Position numbers and translations under genes: made by a program. A stretch of DNA of 64,000 bases from Crossiella sp. S99.2 (lineage in GTDB: Bacteria > Actinomycetota > Actinomycetes > Mycobacteriales > Pseudonocardiaceae), in contig NZ_JALMDK010000002.1 in the NCBI RefSeq assembly GCF_023094165.1, positions 261,541 to 325,540 of the forward strand, given 5' to 3'. Positions 35,661 through 44,872 of the stretch are shown piece after piece (position 1 is the stretch's first letter; every line of letters begins with the position of its first letter). The notes below the pieces were generated by a model. The model ran no database searches, had not been told where the DNA came from, and was given only the letters and a program-made list of their open reading frames with translations.

Positions 35661-37352
35661 ATGAACGGCCGCAGCGACTCGACCGCCGAGCCTCGCAGCA
35701 CGGCCCGCGGGAACGGAATCCTGCTGCTCGGAGCCGTATTGCTCCTGGCTGCGACCGCCGCGGTGGTGCTCGTGGTCAGCGACGATGCCCGATGGTTGCG
35801 GCTGGGCGTGGTCGCGGCCCTGTGGGCGGCGCTGGTCGGCGCCTTTGCCGCCGCTCGCTACCGAAAGCAGGCTGGCGAGCGGGCCCAGCGCGCCGAGGAG
35901 CTGCACCGGGTCTACGAGCTGGAGCTGGAGTGCGAGGTCGCGGCGCGGCGCGAGTACGAGCTGGAGGTCGAGGCCAAGACCAGGGAGCGGATCGAGCAGG
36001 AGTCGCGCAGCGATCTGGACGACCTGCGCAACGAGCTGCGCGCGCTGCGGGAGAACCTGGAAGCGCTGCTGGGTGGTGAGGTGCTGGTCGAACGAGTGGC
36101 CTTACGTGCCGAATCGACCCGCATGCGCTCGCTGCCCGACCAGTCCCGCCGACTGGCCATTTCCGACCGGTCCGACCGGGTCATCGCCTCCGCCGAGGAG
36201 CGCATCCGCAAGATCACCGCGGGCACGGTCGAGCCGGTCCGCGCCCAGGCGACCCGCCAGGAGGAGAGCACCCAGCTCATCCCGGCCGTGCGCGCCGACC
36301 GCAAGGAACCCCAGCAGGACGTGCGCGCCGACGCCGCCCGCACCGCGTTCGTCTCCAAGGAGGCCGTGCGCGCCGAGGCGCAGCGCCGGGAGACCCGCCC
36401 GGCCGCGCCGCAGCGCCAGCACGTGCCGCCGCGCAAGCAGACCACCCCCGAGCCCAGCCGCCCGGACGTGCAGCGGGACCGGGACCGGCAGCAGCCGCGC
36501 CGGGAGCCCGAGCGCCGCGAACCGGAACGCCGGGAGCCGGAACCGGCCTTCGCCGAGACCGCCCGGCTGGCCCGGCAGGCCCAGCCGCAGCCCGTGGTCA
36601 AGCAGCAGCCCGCGCAGCGCCCGGAGTTCCGCCGCCCGGAACCGGCCAGCGCCTCGATCGTGGCCGAGCTGGACGGCGGCGCGTCCACCTGGACCGAGAC
36701 CCCGCCCGCGCGCCCGGCCCGTCCGGAGCCCGCGGTGACCCGCGGCGAGGTGATCGGCAGCGGCCAGGTGCAGCGCCCCGCGCAGCCGTCCCGGCCGGTC
36801 GAGCGCCCCGAGGTCTATCCCACTATCGGTGATCGTCACCCCGAGCCGAGTGCACCCGCGGTGATCGACCACACTGAGGTGGTGGCCCGTCGTTACCGCC
36901 CCGACCCGGAACCCCACGAGCCCGCCGCGACCCCGTCCTGGGCGTTCGACACCGGCTCCCCCTCGACTAGCTCCACCCCGTCTTCCTGGCCGGAAGCCGA
37001 ATCCACCGGCCGCCGCCGCAAGCCGGAGTACGAGGCCGAGGAGCCCGCGGGCCCAGGCCGCAGGCGCAAGCCGGAGTTCGAGTTCGAGGAAGCCGCCGAG
37101 CCCGCGGGCCGCCGCCGCAAACCCGAACCGGAACCCGAGCCCGAGGCCCCCGGTGGCGGTCGCCGCCGCAAGCCGGAAAGCTCCTGGGACGCCCTGGGCG
37201 GCTGGAACCCGGAACTCTCCGACGATGCCAGCCGCTCCCGGCTGGACCCGGACACCGGCGCGCACGGCGGTGGCGGCAAGTCGGTCAGCGAGTTGCTGGC
37301 CGCGCACGGCAACACCGAGCCCCCGCGCCGTCGTCGTCGTAAGGACGACTAG
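35661..37352 (+). CDS. DUF6779-type protein with a long disordered tail
   Basis: A 563-residue protein: two transmembrane segments (about 20-40 and 48-66) joined by a tight turn, a coiled coil rich in Glu (about 70-135, with ELELECEVAARREYELEVEA), and a long Pro/Arg/Glu-rich disordered region. The C-terminus repeats the motif RRRKPE at least four times with acidic spacers (EYEAEEPAGPG, EFEFEEAAEP, EPEPEPEAPG). It occupies the position of Rv3604c. The alternating basic and acidic repeats suggest a scaffold that binds other proteins. Confidence 0.8.
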   Translation: MNGRSDSTAEPRSTARGNGILLLGAVLLLAATAAVVLVVSDDARWLRLGVVAALWAALVGAFAAARYRKQAGERAQRAEELHRVYELELECEVAARREYELEVEAKTRERIEQESRSDLDDLRNELRALRENLEALLGGEVLVERVALRAESTRMRSLPDQSRRLAISDRSDRVIASAEERIRKITAGTVEPVRAQATRQEESTQLIPAVRADRKEPQQDVRADAARTAFVSKEAVRAEAQRRETRPAAPQRQHVPPRKQTTPEPSRPDVQRDRDRQQPRREPERREPERREPEPAFAETARLARQAQPQPVVKQQPAQRPEFRRPEPASASIVAELDGGASTWTETPPARPARPEPAVTRGEVIGSGQVQRPAQPSRPVERPEVYPTIGDRHPEPSAPAVIDHTEVVARRYRPDPEPHEPAATPSWAFDTGSPSTSSTPSSWPEAESTGRRRKPEYEAEEPAGPGRRRKPEFEFEEAAEPAGRRRKPEPEPEPEAPGGGRRRKPESSWDALGGWNPELSDDASRSRLDPDTGAHGGGGKSVSELLAAHGNTEPPRRRRRKDD

Positions 37353-38501
37353 CTACTTGTCCACGTCGCCGACGATCACGGCGAAGGACCCCAGCACCGC
37401 GGGCAGTGCCGACACCGGCGTGCCCGGCAGCAGCGCGGCCAGCGCCTGGATGTTGTTGAACGACGGGGTGCGCAGCTTGAGTCGCCATGGCGTTTTCTCG
37501 CCGCGGGAGCTGAGGTGCACGCCGGAGACGCCCAGCGGCGCCTCGCCCCAGGTGTAGACCGAGCCCTCGGGGGCCTTGACCGCCTTGGGCAGGCGCAGGT
37601 TCACCGGGCCGGGGGGCAGGCTGGTCAGGCAGTGGCGGGCCAGCCGCAGGGACTGGGCGACCTCGCCCGTCAGGCAGCGGACCCTGGCCAGGGCGTCGCC
37701 CGCGGTCTCCAGCACCGGGGTCACCGCCAGTTCGGGGTAGGCCAGGGTGGGGGAGTCCCGGCGCAGGTCGAAGTCGAGGCCGCTGGCCCGGCCGGCCGGG
37801 CCGGTGACGCCGAGGGCCATCGCGTCGGCCGCGCTGAGCACGCCGATTCCCTGGTACGCGGCCACGAACTCGGCTGTGTCCACAGTGGACATGATCGCGG
37901 CCAGTGCTGTGTCCACAGTGGACAGTGCGGTGGCGGTCTGATCGGTCCAGCCCGCCGGCATGTCCTCGCGCAGGCCGCCGATGCGGCTGGCCATGAAGTG
38001 GATCCGGCCGCCGGAGGCCGCCTCCATCGCGGCCTGGATCGCCTGCGTGCCGGCCTGGGCGGCCCTGGTCGCCTCGGTGGACTCGCCCTCGGCCGAGCGG
38101 GTCAGCGGGGTCAGGAAGATCAGGTGTGCGAGCAGCCGGTTCAGCTCGCACAGCAGGGTGCGCAGCCACAGCGCGCGGGCCGGGACGTCCATCCCGGTCA
38201 TCCGCTCCACCGCCTGGGCCACCACCACCTCGTTGCAGAAGGCGGCCAGCCAGTCGTGCCGGTTGGCCAGGGTGAGCACCTGCCGGTAGTCGCGGACCTC
38301 GAACAGCTTCTCCGCGCCCCGGTGCAGGTGCCCGACCAGCGGTTCGGCCGCGGTGATCGTGCTGCCGTCCAGGGTGAGCCGAAGCCGGTAGGCCCCGTGC
38401 GCGCTGGGGTGCAGCGGGCCGAGGTCGACCACCCGGTCCACCCCGAGGTGGGCCGCGCCCGCGCCGACTCCGACGATCTCCTGCCTGCTCACGCCGGTCA
38501 T
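37353..38501 (-). CDS. NuoD-like protein (NADH dehydrogenase subunit D paralogue)
   Basis: A 382-residue NuoD/49-kDa family protein, about 50-60 residues shorter than a typical actinobacterial NuoD. The quinone-pocket block is LGPLHPSAHGAYRL and the HRGxEK block is GHLHRGAEKLFEV. Further conserved segments are LTLANRHDWLAAFCNE and GVTGPAGRASG. It stands apart from any nuo operon; no nuoC or other subunit is nearby. Its start overlaps the stop of a MidA-type methyltransferase (ATGA), so the two are co-translated. Either a complex I variant subunit or a repurposed paralogue is possible. Confidence 0.85.
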   Translation of the reverse strand: MTGVSRQEIVGVGAGAAHLGVDRVVDLGPLHPSAHGAYRLRLTLDGSTITAAEPLVGHLHRGAEKLFEVRDYRQVLTLANRHDWLAAFCNEVVVAQAVERMTGMDVPARALWLRTLLCELNRLLAHLIFLTPLTRSAEGESTEATRAAQAGTQAIQAAMEAASGGRIHFMASRIGGLREDMPAGWTDQTATALSTVDTALAAIMSTVDTAEFVAAYQGIGVLSAADAMALGVTGPAGRASGLDFDLRRDSPTLAYPELAVTPVLETAGDALARVRCLTGEVAQSLRLARHCLTSLPPGPVNLRLPKAVKAPEGSVYTWGEAPLGVSGVHLSSRGEKTPWRLKLRTPSFNNIQALAALLPGTPVSALPAVLGSFAVIVGDVDK

Positions 38502-39463
38502 GCTCGCATGAGGTCCGGCGCGGGCGTGCCCGCGGTGCTCTGCAGCAGCCAGTGGAAGCCGCCCAGCCCGGCCGGGTCCAGCAGTTCGTGCGCCCGGCCC
38601 GCGGCGGCGGTGGCGGTCAGCCAGCTCGCCGGGTCGGTGGCGGCCAGGCCGGACGGTGGCGCGGTCGCGGTGAGGCCGAGGGCGCGCAGGGCGGCCGACT
38701 GGGTGCGCAGCACGGTCGAACCGGCTGTGGCGGCACTCGCGCAGGCGTCCATGGCCACGTGCGCGGTGAGGTCGCAGGAGCCGTCCGGTACCGGCCTGAC
38801 CTGCCGCCCGGCCCGGTAGCCGGTCAGCGTGCCGTCGCCGGGCCGGTCGGCCGCGAGATGTCCGTAGTCCACCGCCAGCGCCGCCCCGCGCACCCGGGCG
38901 AGCGCGGCGGCCCAGGCCGCGTCCCTGGTGGTGCCGACCTCGGCCCGGCTCGCCCCCGGCCACCAGCGCCGCAGCCAGTCCCGCTCCGCCGCCCCGGCCT
39001 CCGGTCCAGGCTGCTCCGCGCCGTGCCCGTCGACCAGCACCCGCCGAATGAGTCCATTGTGGACAGTGACGACCGGGCAGGGGATCGCGTCCAGCCACTC
39101 GTGCCCGACCAGCAGGCCGACCACCTGCTCCGGCAGCTCGCGAAACCACTGAACTCCAGGTATATCCCGGCTGGGCCCCAGGTCCACAGCGGTCACCCGC
39201 AGTCGACCGGACAACTTCGCTGGGGCCAGTCGGAGCACCGCCTCGGCCAGCTCGCCGCCACCGGCTCCCATGTCCACAAAGTCCACAGTGGACGGTCGTT
39301 CGAGGCCGTGGTCCACCCGGTCCAGCAGCACCAGCAGGGCCTCGGCGAGTTCCGGGCCGACCAGCGGCGCGGTGCGGAAATGCCCGGCCGGACGCTCCCC
39401 ACGGGTAAAGAACCCCCCATTGGAGTACAACGCATTCCACCAGGCGTCCTGCCAGTCCAGCAT
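38498..39463 (-). CDS. MidA/NDUFAF7-type SAM-dependent methyltransferase
   Basis: A 321-residue DUF185-family methyltransferase with the SAM-binding loop VDFVDMGAGGGELAEA (residue about 55-70) and GHEWLDAIPCPVV, the conserved NEFxDxxP-like box in altered form. In mitochondria NDUFAF7 dimethylates an Arg of NDUFS2, the NuoD homologue. Here the gene directly precedes and overlaps a NuoD paralogue, which suggests the same substrate relationship. ATG at MLDWQDAWWNALY was chosen because it starts the conserved block. Confidence 0.8.
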   Translation of the reverse strand: MLDWQDAWWNALYSNGGFFTRGERPAGHFRTAPLVGPELAEALLVLLDRVDHGLERPSTVDFVDMGAGGGELAEAVLRLAPAKLSGRLRVTAVDLGPSRDIPGVQWFRELPEQVVGLLVGHEWLDAIPCPVVTVHNGLIRRVLVDGHGAEQPGPEAGAAERDWLRRWWPGASRAEVGTTRDAAWAAALARVRGAALAVDYGHLAADRPGDGTLTGYRAGRQVRPVPDGSCDLTAHVAMDACASAATAGSTVLRTQSAALRALGLTATAPPSGLAATDPASWLTATAAAGRAHELLDPAGLGGFHWLLQSTAGTPAPDLMRA

Positions 39464-39486
39464 GTGCTGACCGTAAAGTCTTGATC

Positions 39487-40647
39487 GTGACCGCGCCTGA
39501 AGCCCCCGTGTCGCCTCGACTCGACCAGTTCGCCCGGCGCCGCCGGGCGGTGATCGGCTCGGTGCTCGGCCTGACCGTGCTGGGGGTGTCCGGCCTGGTG
39601 TTGCTGGGTGTGGCCACCGCACGGGTCGGGTTCGAGGCCGTGCTGGTCGGCGCGCTGGCCGCGCTGCTGCCGGTGATCCCCGTCATCGGGGCCTTCCTGT
39701 GGGTGGACCGCTGGGAGCCCGAACCGGCCCGGCTGCTGCTGGCCGCCTTCCTCTGGGGCGCCTGCGGGGCCACCGCGAGCGCGCTGCTGGTCAACGACAC
39801 CGCCCAGCACCTCGGCGAGATCCTGCTCGGCCACGGCGAGGGCGACCTGATCACCTCGGTGATCTCCGCCCCACTGGTGGAGGAGGCGGGCAAGGGCCTG
39901 TTCGTGGTGGCCCTGCTCTGGCGGCGGCGGCACGAGTTCGACGGGATCGTGGACGGCATCGTCTACTCCGGCATGGTCGCGGCCGGGTTCGCCTTCACCG
40001 AGAACATCTTCTACTTCGGCCGCGCCTTCGCCGAGTACGGCCTCGGCGGGATCAGCAGCGGCGTGATCGCGGTGTTCATCCTGCGCGGCGTGCTCTCCCC
40101 GTTCGCGCACCCGCTGTTCACCGTGATGCTGGGCATCGGCGCCGGCATCGCCGCCTCCACCGGCAACCGCGCGCTCAAGGTCCTGGCCCCGCTGCTGGGC
40201 TTTCTGCTCGCGGTCACCCTGCACGCGCTGTGGAACGGCGCGGCCACCTTCGGCGGCGGGCTGGGCTTCCTCAACATCTACTTCGCCATCATGTTCCCGA
40301 TCTTCATCGCCACCGTGGCGCTGGTGATCTGGCAGCGCCGCCGTGAGCAGCGGGTGATCACCGGCGAGCTGCCGGAAATGGCCAGCAACGGCTGGATCGC
40401 GCCCAGCGAGGTCAAACTGCTGGCCACCCTGCCCGGCCGCCGCTGGTGGCGCAGCGCGGTGCACAAGCGCTCCGGCGAACGCGCCTCCCGGGCGGTGGCC
40501 GAGTACCAGGTGGCGGTCACCGAACTCGCCTTCCTGCGGCACCGCATCGGCCCCGGCCCGGCCCCGCGCGAGCTGGCCGACCGCCATTCGGAACTGCTGG
40601 TCGCGCTGACCAGGGCCAGGGAGATCGCCAGCGGATCACCGGGCTGA
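39487..40647 (+). CDS. PrsW-type intramembrane metalloprotease
   Basis: A 386-residue polytopic membrane protein of peptidase family M82. Conserved blocks are APLVEEAGKGL (EExxK), the segment FTENIFYFGRAF and the His-bearing PFAHPLFTVMLGIG and TLHALWNGAA. About eight transmembrane segments are predicted, followed by a cytosolic tail (about 290-386). PrsW enzymes cleave anti-sigma factors or related membrane proteins within the membrane. Start: GTG at 39487; a TTG two codons earlier is possible. Divergent from the MidA gene. Confidence 0.9.
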   Translation: MTAPEAPVSPRLDQFARRRRAVIGSVLGLTVLGVSGLVLLGVATARVGFEAVLVGALAALLPVIPVIGAFLWVDRWEPEPARLLLAAFLWGACGATASALLVNDTAQHLGEILLGHGEGDLITSVISAPLVEEAGKGLFVVALLWRRRHEFDGIVDGIVYSGMVAAGFAFTENIFYFGRAFAEYGLGGISSGVIAVFILRGVLSPFAHPLFTVMLGIGAGIAASTGNRALKVLAPLLGFLLAVTLHALWNGAATFGGGLGFLNIYFAIMFPIFIATVALVIWQRRREQRVITGELPEMASNGWIAPSEVKLLATLPGRRWWRSAVHKRSGERASRAVAEYQVAVTELAFLRHRIGPGPAPRELADRHSELLVALTRAREIASGSPG

Positions 40648-40753
40648 GCGCGACTGGTCACATTGAGCTGCCGGAGGGCTGGCCCGGGGTTACGGTGCCC
40701 AGGTCGTCCGGTACCCGCAGTGGAGCGGGACTGGAACGCCGGAAGAGGACACC

Positions 40754-41647
40754 ATGACCGACCGCCCAGCCCGACTCGCCGTCGGCGTCGTCTCCGCCGG
40801 CCGGGTCGGCGCAGTGCTCGGCGCCGCGCTGGCCAGAGCCGGACACCGCGTGGTCGCGGCCGCGGCCGTGTCCACCGCCTCCCAGCGCCGGGCCGAGGCG
40901 CTGCTGCCGGAGGCGGCCATCCTGCCGCCCGACCAGGTGGCCGAACGCGCCGACCTGGTGCTGCTCGCGGTGCCCGATGACGAACTGCCCGGCCTGCTCC
41001 GCGGCCTGATCGCGACCGGTTCGCTGCGCGGCGGCCAGATCGTGGCGCACACCTCCGGCGCGCACGGCTCCGCGCTGCTGGCCCCGGCCGCCGATCTGGG
41101 CGCGCTGCCGCTGGCCCTACACCCCGCGATGACCTTCACCGGCCGCCCGGAGGACCTGCAGCGCCTGGTGGCCTGCCCGTTCGGGGTGACCGCGCCGGAC
41201 GGCGAGGAGATCGCCTGGAACGTGGCCGAGGCGCTGGTGGTGGAGATGGGCGCGGAACCGGTGCGCATCCCCGAGTCCGCCAGGGCGCTCTACCACGCCG
41301 CGCTCGCGCACGGGGCCAACCATCTCGTCACCCTGGTCGCCGAGGCCGCGGACCTGTTGCGCGGGGCCGGAGTGGCCGATCCGGGCCGGTTGCTGGGCCC
41401 GTTGCTCTCCGCCGCGCTGGACAACTCGCTGCGCCTGGGCGACCGGGCCCTGACCGGTCCGGTGGCCCGCGGCGATGTCGGTACGATTCGCACGCATCTG
41501 GGCGTGCTGCGGGCGGAGGCGCCCGAATCGCTGTCCGCCTATCGGGCGCTGGCCCACCGCACCGCCGAGCGCGCGGTGGCCGCGGGTCTGCTCCGGCCTG
41601 GTCAGGCCGAGGCGGTCCACTTCGAACTCGACGAGGAGCAACCATGA
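40754..41647 (+). CDS. Rossmann-like plus DUF2520 protein upstream of panC
   Basis: A 297-residue protein with an N-terminal NAD(P)-binding Rossmann fold (about 8-130, GVVSAGRVGAVLGAALARAGH) and a C-terminal helical DUF2520 domain (about 145-285, ALYHAALAHGANHLVTLVAEA). The fold is shared with ketopantoate reductases. Its stop overlaps the panC start (ATGA), the same position as Rv3603c, so a role in pantothenate synthesis, perhaps as the missing ketopantoate reductase, is likely but unproven; no panE gene is visible here. Confidence 0.9.
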   Translation: MTDRPARLAVGVVSAGRVGAVLGAALARAGHRVVAAAAVSTASQRRAEALLPEAAILPPDQVAERADLVLLAVPDDELPGLLRGLIATGSLRGGQIVAHTSGAHGSALLAPAADLGALPLALHPAMTFTGRPEDLQRLVACPFGVTAPDGEEIAWNVAEALVVEMGAEPVRIPESARALYHAALAHGANHLVTLVAEAADLLRGAGVADPGRLLGPLLSAALDNSLRLGDRALTGPVARGDVGTIRTHLGVLRAEAPESLSAYRALAHRTAERAVAAGLLRPGQAEAVHFELDEEQP

Positions 41648-42576
41648 CCGGGCAACGGCCCTACACGCCCGGCGAGCTGACCGTGCACCACTCGCCGGAC
41701 GAGCTGGGCAAGGTCACCAGGGCGCTGCGGGCCACCGGCCGCAAGATCAACCTGGTGCCCACCATGGGCGCGCTGCACGAGGGCCACCGCACGCTGATCC
41801 GCCGCGCCCGCCGGGTCCCCGGCACGGTGACCGCGGTGTCGATCTTCGTGAACCCGCTGCAGTTCGGCCCGGACGAGGACTTCCACCGCTACCCGCGGCC
41901 GCTGGAAACCGATCTGGACGCCTGCCGGGCCGAGGGCGTGGACCTGGTCTTCAACCCCTCGCCGGAGGCCATGTACGGCACCGGCGCGAGCACCACCGTG
42001 CACCCTGGTCAGCTGGGCGCGGAGCTGGAGGGCGCGGTGCGGCCCGGCCACTTCGAGGGCGTGCTCACCGTGGTGGCCAAACTGCTCAACATCGTCCGGC
42101 CCGACTTCGCCTACTTCGGGGAGAAGGACTACCAGCAGTTCGTGCTGGTCAAGCGGATGGTGACGGATCTGAACCTGGAGAGCGCGATCGTCGGCGTGCC
42201 CATCGTGCGCGATGCCGACGGCCTGGCGCTCTCCTCGCGCAACGCCTACCTCAGTGAGGACGAGCGCCGGGCGGCGCTCGCGATTCCGGCGGCGTTGGCG
42301 GCGGGTGCGATGGCCGGTCCCGAAGGCCCGGCGGCGATCCTCGCCGCGGCCAGGGCGGTCGTCGAAGCCGAGTCCGGACTGAGCCTGGACTACCTGGAGC
42401 TGCGGGCCAGGGATCTGGGCCCCGCACCGGAGAACGGCAAGGCGCGGCTGCTGATCGCGGCCCGCGCCGGGCGGACCCGCCTGCTCGACAACATCCAGCT
42501 CGTGGCCGGTCACGGAGTCGACGAGAACGACGACACCTACAACCCGGCCGCCGGGCTCCCTGCTCGGGAACGGTGA
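41644..42576 (+). CDS. panC: pantoate-beta-alanine ligase
   Basis: A 310-residue pantothenate synthetase (nucleotidyltransferase superfamily) that uses ATP to join pantoate and beta-alanine. The HxGH motif is MGALHEGHRTL, the pantoate-binding block is IFVNPLQFGPDEDF, and the KMSKS-like loop is ALSSRNAYL. It overlaps the DUF2520 gene, and panD follows at 15 bp. Full length for the family. Confidence 0.95.
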   Translation: MTGQRPYTPGELTVHHSPDELGKVTRALRATGRKINLVPTMGALHEGHRTLIRRARRVPGTVTAVSIFVNPLQFGPDEDFHRYPRPLETDLDACRAEGVDLVFNPSPEAMYGTGASTTVHPGQLGAELEGAVRPGHFEGVLTVVAKLLNIVRPDFAYFGEKDYQQFVLVKRMVTDLNLESAIVGVPIVRDADGLALSSRNAYLSEDERRAALAIPAALAAGAMAGPEGPAAILAAARAVVEAESGLSLDYLELRARDLGPAPENGKARLLIAARAGRTRLLDNIQLVAGHGVDENDDTYNPAAGLPARER

Positions 42577-42591
42577 ACGGGAGGCATCGCC

Positions 42592-43077
42592 ATGTTCCTG
42601 ACCATGCTCAAGTCCAAGATCCACCGTGCCACGGTGACCCAGGCCGACCTGCACTACGTCGGCTCGGTGACCGTGGACGAGGACCTGATGGACGCGGCCG
42701 GCCTGCTGGCCGGCGAGCAGGTCGCCATCGTGGACGTCAGCAACGGCGCCCGGTTGGAGACCTATGTCATCCCCGGCGAGCGCGGTAGCGGCGTGCTCGG
42801 CATCAACGGGGCCGCCGCGCACCTGGTGCACCCCGGCGACCTGGTCATCCTCATCGCCTACGGGCTGATGGAGGAGGCAGAGGCCAAGGCGTACAAGCCC
42901 AAGGTCGTCTTCGTCGACGCGGAGAACCGCATCGTCGAACTCGGCGGCGACCCGGCGCACGCGCCGGAGGGCTCGGGGCTGTCCAGTGGCGCGGTCACCG
43001 CCGAGACCGACGGCGCGCCGCAGTCGGAGACGGTGGACGCGGCGCGGCTGGACGCGCTGCTCCAGGCCGAAAACTAG
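42592..43077 (+). CDS. panD: aspartate 1-decarboxylase precursor
   Basis: A 161-residue pyruvoyl enzyme that makes beta-alanine from aspartate. Self-cleavage occurs between Gly24 and Ser25 in [11 protein letters not shown], converting Ser25 to the pyruvoyl group. The catalytic core ends near residue 118; a ~40-residue polar C-terminal tail follows, as in other actinobacterial PanD proteins. It supplies the substrate of PanC encoded immediately upstream. Confidence 0.95.
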   Translation: MFLTMLKSKIHRATVTQADLHYVGSVTVDEDLMDAAGLLAGEQVAIVDVSNGARLETYVIPGERGSGVLGINGAAAHLVHPGDLVILIAYGLMEEAEAKAYKPKVVFVDAENRIVELGGDPAHAPEGSGLSSGAVTAETDGAPQSETVDAARLDALLQAEN

Positions 43078-43091
43078 AGAGGACAACGCGG

Positions 43092-43877
43092 GTGCTGCTC
43101 GCCATCGACGTCGGCAACACCAACATCGTGCTCGGGCTCTACGAGGGCTCAGGGGACGATGCGAAGCTGGTCAGGGACTGGCGGATGCGCACCGACGCCC
43201 GGATGACCGCCGACGAGCTGGCGCTGACCATGCGCGGCCTGCTCGGCGAGCACGCCGGGCAGGTCACCGGCGTCTCCGCGCTGTCAACGGTGCCCTCGGT
43301 GCTGCGCGAGCTGCGGGTGATGCTGGGCCGCTACTTCGACTCGGTGCCCAAGGTCATCGTGCAGCCCGGCGTGCGCACCGGGGTGCCGCTGCTGGTGGAC
43401 AACCCGAAGGAGGTGGGCTCGGACCGGGTGATCAACACCCTGGCCGCGCACCACCTGCACGACACCGCCTGCGTGGTGGTCGACTTCGGCACCTCCACCA
43501 ACATCGACGTCATCTCGGCCAAGGGCGAGTTCCTCGGCGGCGTGTTCGCGCCAGGCATCGAGATCTCGGTGGACGCGCTGGCCGCCCGCGCCGCCCAGCT
43601 GCGCAAGGTCGAGCTGGTCCGCCCGCGCTCGGTGATCGGCAAGAACACGGTGGAATGCCTCCAGTCCGGCATCCTGTATGGCTTCGCCGGGCAGGTCGAC
43701 GGGCTGGTCCGGCGGATCATCGAGGAGCTGACCGCCGACGGCGAGGAGAAGATCACCGTGATCGCCACCGGCGGCCTGGCCACCCTGGTGCTCGCGGAGT
43801 CGGCCACCATCGAGCACCACGTCCCGGACCTGACCCTGCTGGGGCTGAGGTTGGTCTACGAGCGCAACCTGCGCTGA
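43092..43877 (+). CDS. coaX: type III pantothenate kinase
   Basis: A 261-residue ASKHA-fold enzyme that phosphorylates pantothenate, the first step toward coenzyme A. The phosphate motif is LLAIDVGNTNIVLGLY and the second is VVVDFGTSTNID. The type III enzyme is not inhibited by CoA. GTG start 14 bp after panD, so DUF2520-panC-panD-coaX is a four-gene pathway operon that makes phosphopantothenate. Confidence 0.95.
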   Translation: MLLAIDVGNTNIVLGLYEGSGDDAKLVRDWRMRTDARMTADELALTMRGLLGEHAGQVTGVSALSTVPSVLRELRVMLGRYFDSVPKVIVQPGVRTGVPLLVDNPKEVGSDRVINTLAAHHLHDTACVVVDFGTSTNIDVISAKGEFLGGVFAPGIEISVDALAARAAQLRKVELVRPRSVIGKNTVECLQSGILYGFAGQVDGLVRRIIEELTADGEEKITVIATGGLATLVLAESATIEHHVPDLTLLGLRLVYERNLR

Positions 43878-44036
43878 GCTGTATTGGATTGGCGTGCTCC
43901 GCACGCGAAGCAAGCTTCGGATGCGTCGGACGCACGACAAGGCAACGCGAAAAATCGGCACCCCGCCGCTGGTGAAGAGCCCGCCGTGTCGCTGCGCGCC
44001 ACGCCTTTTCGCAACAAGTTGTGGTGGTTGCGTTGG

Positions 44037-44816
44037 CTACTTGGTGACCACGGCCCTGGACACCGTGGTCACCAGGGGCAGCTCGAACTCGCCGCTCGCC
44101 GTGGCCGGGTTGCTGTCCAGGAACGCGCGTACCCGGCCGAGCAGGGCCTGCTGCTCGTCCGGGGTGCGGACCAGGGTGGGCGAGTGGGTGCCGACGGTGG
44201 CGGTCAGCGAGGCGGCCGTGCGGGGCTGCTTGTGGCTGAACTCGTGCAGTTCCTGCCCCTGGAAGTCGGGGTGCGCCGGGATGCTGCGGCCGGAGCGCAG
44301 GCTGTAGCGCACGCCCAGCCCGGCGATCTCGGCGAACTCGGCCACCCAGTCCACCCGGTCGTCGTCGAGGTTCCACAGCGCGGCCAGCACCCCGCCGGGG
44401 TTGAGCACCCTGGCGATCTCCGGCAGCGCCCGGTCCAGGTCGAACCAGTGCAGGGCCTGACCGACCAGCACCGCGTCCACCCGGTTGTCCGGCAACGGGA
44501 TGGCCTCGGCCGAACCAGGCAGCGCGACCACTCCGCGCAGCCGGCCCACCAGCTCATCGCGCATGGCCGCGTCCGGCTCGACCGCGATCACGTCCAGGTC
44601 CGCGCGCAGCAGCGCCTCGGTGAGCTTCCCGGTGCCCGCGGCCAGGTCCAGCACCCGCAGTGGGCGGCGGGCGGCCACCGGGGCCAGCGCGAAGGTCACC
44701 GCGGCCGCCGGATAGTCCGGGCGGTGGTCGGCGTAATCGGCCGCGGCGGCGCCGAAGGAACGGGCCCGGCGCGCGTGTTCGGTGGCGAGGCGATCGCTTG
44801 GGGTGAAGTCCGGCAC
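44037..44816 (-). CDS. class I SAM-dependent methyltransferase
   Basis: A 259-residue protein with the Methyltransf_11-like fold. Motif I is [17 protein letters not shown], followed by [14 protein letters not shown] and a motif near [20 protein letters not shown], which is typical of small-molecule methyltransferases. No substrate can be inferred. It is convergent with coaX across a 159-bp gap, containing the palindrome GCGTGCTCCGCACGC, and divergent from lysS. It has no counterpart in the conserved mycobacterial order. Confidence 0.8.
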   Translation of the reverse strand: MPDFTPSDRLATEHARRARSFGAAAADYADHRPDYPAAAVTFALAPVAARRPLRVLDLAAGTGKLTEALLRADLDVIAVEPDAAMRDELVGRLRGVVALPGSAEAIPLPDNRVDAVLVGQALHWFDLDRALPEIARVLNPGGVLAALWNLDDDRVDWVAEFAEIAGLGVRYSLRSGRSIPAHPDFQGQELHEFSHKQPRTAASLTATVGTHSPTLVRTPDEQQALLGRVRAFLDSNPATASGEFELPLVTTVSRAVVTK

Positions 44817-44872
44817 AGCGAGAACCTATCCCGTTCGCATTACTCTCCGGGTACTCCGTAACCTGTGTTGCC

